This document shows positions 30,367-39,444 of a stretch of DNA of 64,000 nucleotides, piece by piece. The DNA is from CAVXFB01 sp963760935. GTDB taxonomy: Bacteria > Planctomycetota > Planctomycetia > Pirellulales > Thermoguttaceae. Numbering within the stretch: the stretch's first letter is position 1; every line of letters begins with the position of its first letter. The translations under genes and the position numbers were made by a program. The notes beneath the pieces were generated by a model. That model saw only the letters and a list, made by a program, of their open reading frames with translations, did no database searches and was not told the DNA's origin. Where the stretch lies: contig CAVXFB010000006.1 of NCBI GenBank assembly GCA_963760935.1, forward strand, positions 1,052,337 through 1,116,336, read 5' to 3'.

Positions 30367-30371
30367 CTTCT

Positions 30372-30942
30372 CCCGGGAAACCGGGCTCGTTCCACGAGCC
30401 CTCGTTCCATTACCAGTGCAGGACTCAATAAGACATCACGCACGGCGAGCAATCAATGCCCGTCAAGCGACAATGCGACATGAGCGAAGTCGCCATTTCT
30501 GCTTTTTTGTCACGAAAACGCGGAAGCGGGAAATCGCGAAATAGAGCCTGGATCTTCCAACTTTTCGCCGTGGCGAAGTTTCAAATTTTCAAAGAACGCT
30601 CGGCGTGCCCTGGGGCAGTACCGTAATCTGTCCGAATATGTACGCGCAGGCATTGACGCGACATGTGTCGGCAGTCGATATTCTCGGTCCATAGTTGTCG
30701 GCATTCAAGATCAAGAATTGGCCACCCCCAATCAAGTCGAAGGTCACGCATCGAGATTGAAGCCGTAGCGGGATACGAAAGAAAGCGAGCTGCGGTCGGC
30801 GGGTGGCTTGTAGGCCGGCAAAGCAAGACATATGATTGACTGGAAGGCGATAGGCCGTGGAATGAAGGTAAGGCGATGGCCGACCTGGCTCACGTCCGGA
30901 CGCCGCTGGAGTTGGAGTTATGTATGCTGTCACCGGAACTCC
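30372..30942 (+). repeat. 572-bp direct repeat unit, copy 2
   Basis: Second copy of 27604-28175, one base shorter (GCCACCCCCAATC against GCCACTCCCCAATC). The start hairpin is perfect here: GGGCTCGT-tcc-ACGAGCCC. It ends with REP family 2 copy E. The two units enclose the remnant, the LRR gene and the first RAYT, so recombination between them could delete or amplify this segment. Confidence 0.85.
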
Positions 30943-30977
30943 CCCCAATAATTATGTATGATGTCCCCAGAACTCCC
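30917..30977 (+). repeat. REP family 2, copies E and F in tandem
   Basis: Copy E (30917-30942) matches copy D. Copy F (30951-30977) is a variant reading ATTATGTATGATGTCCCCAG then AACTCCC. They are separated by eight bases. Confidence 0.65.
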
Positions 30978-31101
30978 AATAGACCCAACGCCCGGCGTAC
31001 CCGGCGGCCTCAGCATTCCCTTCGGAAATAACACCGCGACTGAGGTTGGAGCATCGAGCGGCCTCAAGAATTTGGGGATTAGACTTGGAAAGACCTACTG
31101 A
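30969..31101 (+). pseudogene. short C-terminal remnant of an unknown protein
   Basis: An open frame without a start codon runs out of REP copy F (GAACTCCCAATAGACCCAACG...) to a TGA at 31099-31101. The residues PTPGVPGGLSIPFGNNTATE and GLKNLGIRLGKTY look like a protein tail. As with the other remnant, the 5' side is a REP. The family is unknown and the call is weak. Confidence 0.25.
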
Positions 31102-31123
31102 ATGCTGAATATGGAGAATGTAA

Positions 31124-32124
31124 ATGAAAAGCTATTTGCGATGGATCGTGACATTGTGTTTGTTCCAGTGTTTGTCTGCGCTAGTTGTTGCTGCTGAGAC
31201 AACTGATGAATTGCTAAAACAGGCGAAAGCCTTTTGGGATAAGGGAGACTACACCGCCTCTGCTCGGATATGTACAAAGGTAATTAAAATAGACCCAACG
31301 TGTGCCGATGGCTATTACGGCCGAGGAATGGCGTATTTGAGCGCAGGGGATGATGATGCGGCTATAGCGGATTTCTCTGAAACGATTCGGAGAAGTCCTT
31401 TGCAGGCAAAGGCATATCGTAATCGAGGCACAGCTTACTTGGAGAAGGGGCAAATGCCACAGGCCCTTTCCGATCTTACGCGCAAATACGTATCGATCCA
31501 AAAGACGCAATGGCGTATGGCAACCGGAGCGGGGTATACGTAACGATGAAAATGGCTGACCTTGCGATTCGGGATGCTAGCGAAGCCATTCGTTTGGATC
31601 CATATTGTTCGGACGCATTCTGCAATCGTAGTGCTGCCTTCATTATGAAAGGTGATAGTGACCGCGCACTTGCGGATGCTAATGAGGCGGTGCGTTTGAA
31701 CCCCCGATCAGCGGAAGCATACGTCAACTGCAGTACCGCATACCGAACGAAAGGCGATTTCAATCGAGCCGTTGCCAGCGCCACGCGAGCTATCCAACTC
31801 GCCCCGAAGTATGATAATGCCTATAACGTTAGAGCCAAAGCCCATGAAGGACTTGGGAACCTGAACCAGGTGATTGCAGACTACACGCAGGCAATTCGCA
31901 TTGATCCAAAATGTGCCGATTTCTGGATAAATCGTGGCAAGGCATATATCGCCGTCGGAAGATTTGACGACGCAATCAATGATTACAATCAGGCTGTTTC
32001 CCTCGACCCTACTTGCGGCGAGGCGTACTACGGCCGTGGTTGCGCCTATGAAAGGAAGGGCGACATGGAAAAGGCCACTCAAGACGTAGCTCAAGCCAAG
32101 AAGCTCGGATATAAGGTGAAGTGA
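31124..32124 (+). CDS. secreted TPR protein, frame broken by one missing A
   Basis: A signal peptide (WIVTLCLFQCLSALVVAAE) is followed by about eight TPRs such as GYYGRGMAYLSAGDDDAAIA, AYRNRGTAYLEKGQMPQALS and AYYGRGCAYERKGDMEKATQ. The first frame stops at 31543 and the second covers 31484-32124. Restoring one A in the AAA run near 31484-31488 joins LTRK to IRIDPKDAMAYGNR and gives 333 residues. TPRs bind proteins; no catalytic part is seen. The codon use is less GC-rich than that of the neighbours, fitting acquired DNA. Confidence 0.75.
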
Positions 32125-32156
32125 TGTGACTTGAGTTCCGGGTGAGTTCAGGGGGT

Positions 32157-32181
32157 GAGTTCCGGGGACAGCATACATAAC
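32157..32181 (-). repeat. REP family 2, copy G (inverted)
   Basis: The plus strand reads GAGTTCCGGGGACAGCATAC then ATAAC, the reverse complement of the family 2 consensus. It lies 38 bases before the second RAYT. Immediately upstream the words GAGTTCCGGG, GAGTTCAGGG and GAGTTCCGGG repeat (32132-32166). Confidence 0.7.
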
Positions 32182-32219
32182 TATTGACGTGATTGGTTGG
32201 ATTTGCTAGATTTACGGCC

Positions 32220-32885
32220 ATGGCTCGACTGGCAAGGGTAGTGATTCCTGGTTTGCCGCATCATATTACCCAGCGAGGTAATCGGCGGCAGGAGACTTTC
32301 TTCAACGACGACGATTATGCGGCCTATGTGGCGTTGATGGGCCAGTGGTGCAAGGCATTGGGCGTGCAAATCTGGAGCTATTGCTTGATGCCCAATCACG
32401 TCCACCTGATCGCCGTGCCGAAGAGCGAAGACGGCCTGCGACGGGCGATCGGCGAGGCGCATCGTCGCTATTCGCGTCACATCAATTTCCGCGAAGATTG
32501 GCGAGGGCATCTGTGGCAAGGCCGCTTTGCCTCGTTCGTGATGGACGAGGCGCATCTGCTGGCCGCGGCCCGCTATATCGAACTCAATCCGGTTCGTGCC
32601 GGGTTGGTTGACGCTCCGGGCGATTATCGCTGGAGCAGTGCCCGGGCACACTTGCGCGGAAAAGACGACGGTTTGGTCCGTGTGGCCCCGTTGTTGAAGA
32701 TGGTCGGCAGTTGGCGGCGGCTGTTGAACAGCGCGGTCGCGGAAGAGGAGATCAAGGCGCTGCGTCAGCACGAACGTACGGGTCGGGTGCTGGGCGATGA
32801 GGCTTTCCAGAAGCGGTTGGAGAAGAAGCTTGGCCGCGTGTTGCGACGACAAAAGCCCGGCCCCAAACGCGATCCAACCCGATAG
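32220..32885 (+). CDS. REP-associated tyrosine transposase (RAYT), second copy
   Basis: A 221-residue Y1 HUH transposase from a different subgroup than the first. It begins MARLARVVIPGLPHHITQRG, has the HUH motif MPNHVHLIAVP, HLWQGRFASFVMDE and ARYIELNPVRAGLV with the probable catalytic tyrosine, and a basic C-terminus (KPGPKRDPTR). ATG 32220 fits the family start. Its TAG stop overlaps the first base of REP copy H, and copy G lies inverted upstream, which repeats the architecture of the first RAYT with a different REP family. Confidence 0.87.
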   Translation: MARLARVVIPGLPHHITQRGNRRQETFFNDDDYAAYVALMGQWCKALGVQIWSYCLMPNHVHLIAVPKSEDGLRRAIGEAHRRYSRHINFREDWRGHLWQGRFASFVMDEAHLLAAARYIELNPVRAGLVDAPGDYRWSSARAHLRGKDDGLVRVAPLLKMVGSWRRLLNSAVAEEEIKALRQHERTGRVLGDEAFQKRLEKKLGRVLRRQKPGPKRDPTR

Positions 32886-32920
32886 TTATGTATGGTGTCT
32901 CTGTAATATCCTGTAATATC
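32885..32920 (+). repeat. REP family 2, copy H, followed by a duplicated 10-mer
   Basis: GTTATGTATGGTGTCTCTG (32885-32903) starts like the family 2 consensus, then diverges into CTGTAATATC repeated twice (32901-32920). The duplicated 10-mer borders the third RAYT fragment and may mark the junction where this was joined. Confidence 0.55.
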
Positions 32921-32921
32921 C

Positions 32922-33122
32922 GGCCCAGTTCCCCGCAGCCAAGACTGGCTGGATTGGGTCAATCAGCCACAAAGCGAAGCGGAGTTGGCAGCCTTGCGGA
33001 AATGTATCGAACGCGGTATGCCTTACGGAAACGAGTCATGGCAGCACGCCACGGCAGAGCGATTGGGGCTGGAAGCAAGCCTTCATCCGCGTGGCCGTCC
33101 GCGTATTCCAGAGAAAAAGTAG
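32922..33122 (+). pseudogene. C-terminal fragment of a third RAYT transposase
   Basis: Sixty-six codons without a start: GPVPRSQDWLDWVNQPQSEA, then ELAALRKCIERGMPYGNESW and GLEASLHPRGRPRIPEKK before a TAG. This matches the C-terminal third of RAYTs closely (compare TPQTEAELGALRRSVVRG of the first copy). The HUH domain is gone, so it is dead. Confidence 0.75.
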
Positions 33123-33155
33123 AATGTCGCCTTTTGTTTCCCCCCAGCATTCCTG

Positions 33156-34547
33156 CTACGCCCGGCACAAGACTCGGTCCCACCATGACTTGATCTTCGG
33201 TCTGGTGACCAGATCGAGGATGCCGTCGACGTCCTCTTGCCAGGCGCTATCGCCGTTGGCGTCATTGCGAAGTCGCGCGGCGATTTCCGGAAACGGGCCC
33301 AGCCGGGTGGCGTCGATGCGTCGCAATTCAGCGGCGCAGGGCATCGACGCGCAATCGATCTCATAGAAAAACGCGTCTGGCTCGGCGGCGATCGTTGCCA
33401 CGACCCAGTCGGGCGCATTGGCCAGAATGCCGTTGACGCTCTTGACGAACTGCAAATCCATCGACAGCGGCGCGCCGCAACGCGTGCACGGCAGATCGGA
33501 AGAAGTTCCGCCATTATACAGCGACCGAGCGGACTGATACCGTTGGTTGTTCCACAGGCTGCCGAACGGCTCCGCCGGATCCAGACTGCCGAAGTCGTCG
33601 CGCTCGTTGCCCGTGACGCAACAGGGGCCAACACGGCCATTGGGATAGATCATGGAACTGTAGTACAGCCAATCGCACTTCTTGCGCAACATTTCTGGCG
33701 GGTAGGGGCCGGCCGACTTGCAGATTCGCCGCCCGAGCCGCCGCCGCAGGCGGGTGTCGCGCCGTGCAAGCGCTTGTCGCAGTGCAGGGCCCGACTCGCA
33801 CGGCCCCTCGAGCGCCTGGTTCGATCGCTGCACGCTGTCTGCCGGCGAATTGTCCGGGGCATGGCCGTATAAGAACTCCAAGGCGTCGACGCCGATTTCC
33901 TTGGCCATCCGACGCACGGCGGCCGTTTCATGCTGGTTGTGGCGGAAGATCAGAAATCGCCATTCGAGAAGCGGCCAGCGGAGCCCCAGTTCGCGCTTGC
34001 GGCGAGCCATGCGCCGCAGGTTGTTTGTGGCCAGCTCAAAATCGCCACCCCGGCGATATCGCGAATAGGTCTCCTGGCAGGCGCCGTCGATCGACGCTGT
34101 AATCAGGCTGAGGCCCGACTGCACGATCGCGTCCAAGCGTTCGTCGCTCAGGGGCATGCTAAGATTTGTGGAAATGCTGGAAAATATTTCCTTGCCCTTG
34201 GTCTGCGCGATCAATTCCGGCAGATGGGGATTTAAGAGCGGTTCGCCATTGCTGAAATACCACACCACAAATAGCGTATCGCCAAATTTGTTGAGCATGT
34301 CGTCATGCACCGCGAGTGTCAGGTGCATCGGCGCGCGCTCTAGCGTCTTGTTTCCTGTGGCACAGTACGGACAATGCAAATGGCAGGCGGTCGACATGTC
34401 GGTCGTGACGTCGAATGGCCGAGAGCTTACGACTGGCGCATTCCGTCTCCGCTGGCGCAGCGCCACCAAAAAATTGAGATACTTGCGATATTCGAGATCC
34501 GGGTCGTTGATCTTCGGCAACACCGCCAATAGGCCAATATCCGCCAT
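33156..34547 (-). CDS. radical SAM/SPASM domain protein
   Basis: A 463-residue radical SAM enzyme. The [4Fe-4S]-SAM motif is CHLHCPYC (Cys55, 59, 62), WYFSNGEPLLNPHLPELI is the GGE-like motif, and the C-terminal half has Cys residues of a SPASM-type auxiliary cluster (KKCDWLYYSSMIYPNGRVGP, then CCVTGN and LPCTRCGAPL). Such proteins modify peptides or sugars; many lie in cell-surface glycan clusters. ATG 34547 has AAAGGAAG upstream. It follows the sulfotransferase-GT gene on the same strand, so it probably belongs to one glycan pathway. The substrate is unknown. Confidence 0.82.
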   Translation of the reverse strand: MADIGLLAVLPKINDPDLEYRKYLNFLVALRQRRRNAPVVSSRPFDVTTDMSTACHLHCPYCATGNKTLERAPMHLTLAVHDDMLNKFGDTLFVVWYFSNGEPLLNPHLPELIAQTKGKEIFSSISTNLSMPLSDERLDAIVQSGLSLITASIDGACQETYSRYRRGGDFELATNNLRRMARRKRELGLRWPLLEWRFLIFRHNQHETAAVRRMAKEIGVDALEFLYGHAPDNSPADSVQRSNQALEGPCESGPALRQALARRDTRLRRRLGRRICKSAGPYPPEMLRKKCDWLYYSSMIYPNGRVGPCCVTGNERDDFGSLDPAEPFGSLWNNQRYQSARSLYNGGTSSDLPCTRCGAPLSMDLQFVKSVNGILANAPDWVVATIAAEPDAFFYEIDCASMPCAAELRRIDATRLGPFPEIAARLRNDANGDSAWQEDVDGILDLVTRPKIKSWWDRVLCRA

Positions 34548-34659
34548 GAGGCTTCCTTTCTCGTTGTCGGACGCATGTTTGCCGACATTTCCTCTCGCGC
34601 ATCAGACGCGATGTAATCGCCGGGCTGACTTACGGGTGTCGCCTGGCCAGCCGGCACGA

Positions 34660-37600
34660 TCAAGATCGGTCGGTGAAACCTGCCTGCCGCAACTCCACGA
34701 TCTTGCGTCGCGCGGGCACCGACAGAAAACTGCGTGCCACGCGCGCCGCGAGTCGGCGCACTCGCATCGCTTCCAGTGCGGCCAAACACCCATTGACGGT
34801 CTGACCAGCGACGCGTTGCAGCGATATGCGCCGTCGGCGGGCTGCCAGTTTAGCCTGCTGCTCGATCGCGGACAGCCGTTCGAGGCCGCTCAACCGTGGC
34901 GTCTGGCAGACGCCATGATACAACTCGTGATACTGACGGGCGACCCAATCGGCGCGATTCAGCGCGATCGTGGGTATTCGTCGCCGAATCGCACAATACT
35001 CGTCCCAACGGTCCACTACCTGCTGCAATGTATTCACGACGCCGGGCGCTGTGAGCGACTCAACCAACCAGCCGCACTGGTATTGCCGCAGCCGTTCGGC
35101 CGGCGCGCCCAGTGGGGTCGATATCACGGGAATCCCGCAAGCCAGAGCTTCATCGAAAGTGTAGCAGTACGTTTCGGGCCAGATCGACAAGATCGCCACG
35201 ACATGCGGTGAAACCGATTTCATGATCGCGGACAATTTGGTTCGCTGGTAGCGGCCATGCTTGTGCACCACCGAGTCCAACTCCCCATCGATCAGTCCGA
35301 TGAGGTGCCATTCGATCGGAATGCCACTGGGAAGCCGTGTATGGCGGACCGTCTGCCGAATCAGGTCTGCGCCCTTGTTTGGCCCAATTCCGCCCAAAAA
35401 TGCCACCTTAAGCGGAACATCATGCGACGGCCGAACGACCCCGTCCAGACTGGTGCTGTCGTCGCGGCGCTCGGGCAACTCGATGCCATGTTCGATCCGC
35501 TTCCACGGGTAGTGGCCATCAAGTATCTTGCCAAACTCATCCTTCGTGGAATCGGAAAAATGGAACACCGACTGTGCATGCGAGAGTACTCGGTCGGTCG
35601 TCGAACGAAGGGATTGAACGTTTGCCGGATTCTGGCCGCAGGCAGCAGCGCATTCATGCCCATTGCAGAGCCGGCCATCTGGCTTGAGTAAGTTGATCGT
35701 AGGGCAGCACAATCGAAAATCATGTACCGACATGAAGTACCTGCCATGTTGCAACAGGCAGCCGGCCAGTGCTTCGTAGTCCAGAGAATTCGTATGATGC
35801 ACGTGCACGACGTCAAAAAGGTCGCGTGAAATCAGCGAGGAGAGTTCCAATGCCCGCATGGGCATTCGGTAGCGGCGATCGTGGCCCGGCACGTGGGCCG
35901 TCAGGCAATACTCACCCGCGGCGGCGTAGAGGCTCCAATGAGCGGCTTCGGGGATCATACGGACCAGGTCGGCTACGTGGTACTCAATACCGCCGGGCAA
36001 TGGCGCGCCGTCCTCCGTTATCGGCTGATTATGGAGAACGTGCAGCACCGCATAGTCTGCTCGATCGCTCCATCGCCGACGCATTGCGTCGTAGATGCGG
36101 TTTTGAACGTGCCGCAATGGATTGGACAACAGAAACTGCTGCACCCGCGCATCGAAACGCGGATGTAATCTGGCGACGGTTTTCAAGTGTTCAGCCAGCA
36201 GGCCATCGGTTTCGGCCTGAAACGACATTCGGCCGTGGTGATACACAAACGTCGCATCGTCCAGAATGTCGACATAGCCGGCCGCCTGTAGACGACAGGA
36301 AAAATCGTTCTCTTCCCCGTAGCCGCGACCGAATGCTATGGCGTCGAACGTTCCGATCCGCTCGATTACCTCGCGCTTGATATAGACGCAAAATCCGACG
36401 CACGTTGGCAGTTCGGGGTACTCGCGTGCCGAAGCAGCCTCGACCAATTCGGCAAAACTCTGAAGATCATAACCGGTCGGCAGTTCGTTGTCGGCCAGAA
36501 ACTTGGGTATGGAACAGACCGTGCCATTGTTCGTGAGCGGCGTGACCGTACCGACGTTTGCCCGACTGGTTGCCGCCTGCCGCAGTTTCTCCAGCCAGCC
36601 AGGCGTAACCTCCGTATCGCTATTCAACAACACCACGTCGTTGGGAGCCGTATGCTGCATTGCCCAATTGCAGGTCTTCACAAACCCCAAATTGTGATCG
36701 TTGCGGACAATGCGCACACGGGGATCGAGCCACAACACCGGCGGCAGCGCTTCGGCGAACACTCCGGAAGGACTGCAATCGTCGACGATGAGCACCTCAT
36801 GACACGGCCGCGTTTGCTCCAAAACGCTCTGTAGGCACTTCTGCGCCTCGGCAAAGGCGTTGTAAACGGGAATGATGATCGTACAGGGACGATCCAGTGG
36901 CACGGAATCGGTCGTCGTAGCAGGCGCGGTGCGCCCGGCCGTCGTTGCTTCTTCCGTGTTTGATCGGCGACCCGACCTGCTAAGCCACTTCAACGGTGGC
37001 GTGCTAACGAGCTTCTCACGCCAACGCCACGTTCGCGACCCGGTGATCAGCGACAACTGGCTTTCCAATCGCTCAATCAAATTGCGGTTGTCATCCTCGA
37101 CTTGCCGATAGGCTGCCAACTCGTGCTGATATCGATCGAGCTGCTTGTGACAGTCCGCAATCTCACTCCGAACGTCCTCGATTACCGACGTAGCGACGTG
37201 GATACGATCGCGCAGCATACCCTCGCGAACGGCCGAGTCACGTTGCAGTCGATCGAGGTTCATCGGTGGACGCTCGTTCGTACTGCACAGCCGCTCATAT
37301 AAGACCTGAGCTTCATGTGCCACACAAGCGGGCTCGTGGTGCCGACAGGTCACATCGTATACTTCCGCGAAAATGTCTTCGTTCCATGTCAAGCCGCAAA
37401 CACCCGCAGCCTTGCGGGCATCATCCGGCAGCAGCTGCGGCTCGAAACGGACAACCGCGCGGTCCCCTGGCCAACTGTCGAGAATTGCATTGAGCCGCTT
37501 ATAATGTACGGCCGTCACGTCGAGGGCTTCGTGATAGCCCAGCGCCTCCCTTGCTCCGCGAGAAGATACTCATGGCGATTTCGTGCGGCGAGCGTGCCAA

Positions 37601-38092
37601 AAAGACGGGCACGACACGCAGGCCGGCGAAACCAGCAAAGACCTGTTCCCAAAAGGGCCACAACAGCGGTACGCGCGGATCCTTGAAGCCGGAAACCGGT
37701 CCCGACTCTGCCAACTGCCGCACGAAGTTGCTACCGCGCTCGAACATCGCAGCGTCGATCGCAGCTTCGTCCGTCGTCCAGCGACCCTCCGACTGACAGA
37801 ATCGCCGAAGCACGTCGTCCGATGTCGGCAGGTCTTCAGAAAAGCCAAATACCGTTGCGAGCAGTTCCTGGTCGAGCCGGTAGATGGGAACCGCTTCAAA
37901 ATGCCCATAACGATTGTGCTCGGAGGCGCCGAGCAGCTCGAAGGGCCCCAGCGACATCCCGAGCCGCTGGAGCAAGTTGCCCATCAGGCTCGATCCGCTA
38001 CGGTGCATGCACAAGAGGACGACAAGCGTGCGGCCGGAGTACGAGCTATCAGTTGCTTCTTCCATGAATACGCCCGTTGCTGCGATCCCCAT
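34660..38092 (-). CDS. sulfotransferase-GT2-GT4 trimodular protein, frame broken by one extra base
   Basis: About 1143 residues when read through. Residues 1-250 form a sulfotransferase: the PAPS loop is MHRSGSSLMGNLL and GFKDPRVPLLWPFW is the 3'-phosphate region. A helical, coiled-coil-like stretch follows (about 255-340). Next is a GT2 domain (CTIIIPVYNAFAEAQKCLQS, LLNSDTEVTPGWLEK) and finally a GT4 domain (FLGGIGPNKGADLIRQTV, IPVISTPLGAPAERL). The frame changes near 37545-37550 in GGGAGG, where removing one G joins SRSKG to ALGYHEALDVTAVHYKRLNA. If the fusion is real, one protein both sulfates and extends a surface glycan. The start could be ATG 38065 instead. Confidence 0.8.
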
Positions 38093-38185
38093 CCGTGCCG
38101 CGAGTGCGGAAGACTGCCGTGCCCCCCTGCAACAAGGTCGGCTAGAAGATGATAGCTCCTACTCCACTGGGCGGTCAAGAGTGAT

Positions 38186-39139
38186 CTAGATGCTGGCCAA
38201 AAGCCCTAAGTTGCGAAGCCAGCCGTGTTTATAGAAGCCATATTGGAGGAGGATCGCCCGTCGCCTGAGGAAGCTCCGGTGATGAAGGGTCGCGTACGCA
38301 TCGAGAGTGTCCCGCTGCTGCCGCGATAGCTGGCCACCGAACCGATCGAGGAAAGCTTGCGCCTGGCGCTGCGTGTCGAGCAACTGGCGCGCAATGTCGT
38401 CGCTGCCGAGAAAATTCAGGCCTTTGCGGATTGCATAGCCTGCATCCAACTCATGGGCGCCGACTCGGTTCTCGCTATGTTGCCGGTAGAGCATCGTTGC
38501 GCGCGGCAGGTAGGCCAACTTGCCGAAAGCGGCAGCAACCAACCCCAGCCACCAATCGTGCATGATGGCCTCGGGTGGGATGGGCTTGGCCTTCTGCAAT
38601 AGGGCACGGTTCGCCATCAAGGTGCAGCCTGTCACCACGTTTTGCAGCAACAAGCGGCGTAATCGGCCACCGCCTATTGGGTCGAGTCCCTCATACTTCG
38701 CAAACGACGAACTTACCGGCTTGAGCTCCGAGTCAGCGACCTGCAGGTCCGTATGCACCAGGATCGGAACGTCACGGCCATAAATTGATTCGAGCCGATT
38801 CATCTCCGCCCACGTTACCGCAATCTTGTCCAGCATCCAGACGTCATCCTGGTCACAAGGCATGACGTAATCCGCGCTGGACTGCTCCATCAGTCGCGAA
38901 AAATTGCCGCACGAGCCAAGATGATCGTTGTCGGCAACGCATTGCACGATGTCGCTGCATTCGGTTGCATACCGTCGGAGCACGTCTGGCGTGGCATCCG
39001 TTGAGCCGTCGTCGCGAACGATCAGGCGGAATGGGGAAGACCAAGATTGCCTGAGCACCGATCGGATCTGCTGGTCTAGAAACGCAGCGCCGTTGTAGGT
39101 CGCCATGAGCACGTCGAGCGATCCTTGCTTTTGTCCCAT
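38186..39139 (-). CDS. family 2 glycosyltransferase, rhamnosyltransferase-like
   Basis: A 317-residue GT2. It starts LDVLMATYNGAAFLDQQIRS and has DDGSTDATPDVLRRY, MPCDQDDVWMLDKI and MHDWWLGLVAAAFGKLAYLP, the pattern of RfbF/WbbL-type transferases that use dTDP-rhamnose or similar donors. Its donor and acceptor are not predictable. It lies about 90 bases upstream of the sulfotransferase-GT gene on the same strand and probably acts in the same glycan pathway. ATG 39139 is the likely start. Confidence 0.85.
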   Translation of the reverse strand: MGQKQGSLDVLMATYNGAAFLDQQIRSVLRQSWSSPFRLIVRDDGSTDATPDVLRRYATECSDIVQCVADNDHLGSCGNFSRLMEQSSADYVMPCDQDDVWMLDKIAVTWAEMNRLESIYGRDVPILVHTDLQVADSELKPVSSSFAKYEGLDPIGGGRLRRLLLQNVVTGCTLMANRALLQKAKPIPPEAIMHDWWLGLVAAAFGKLAYLPRATMLYRQHSENRVGAHELDAGYAIRKGLNFLGSDDIARQLLDTQRQAQAFLDRFGGQLSRQQRDTLDAYATLHHRSFLRRRAILLQYGFYKHGWLRNLGLLASI

Positions 39140-39444
39140 GCCAGACCCCGTCGAACCGTTTTGCTATCGATGCTCTCGGCAAGGCCATGCAAATTGCCGT
39201 CCCACGTCGCACTGCGGGCCACCCATCAGCGGGAAGAATACAACTCGCAACGCGACCATGTCAAGTCGCATGTTCGCACATCGCATACGTGATTCGCAAA
39301 TGCCGCTGATGGATTCGGTCGGCCTGCTCGCAAACGAGATGGAAGAGTTTGCTGCCATACGACTCGCCATGCGTGCGGGATCACGGTATGATAGTCGTTC
39401 CTCGGCCTGCCCGGCCGACCGTATTGCCCGGAAAGGAATTGCAA
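39140..39444. other. 305-base intergenic region between divergent genes
   Basis: It separates the GT2 gene (minus) from nagA (plus) and must hold both promoters. TATGAT at about 39386-39391 is the only -10-like word I would mention for nagA, with no good -35 box. No other structure was seen. Confidence 0.35.

Noticed and set aside
37583..38152. A plus-strand 189-codon frame opposite the sulfotransferase
   Set aside because: The minus strand has the PAPS-binding motif and continues into the glycosyltransferase; the plus frame has none.
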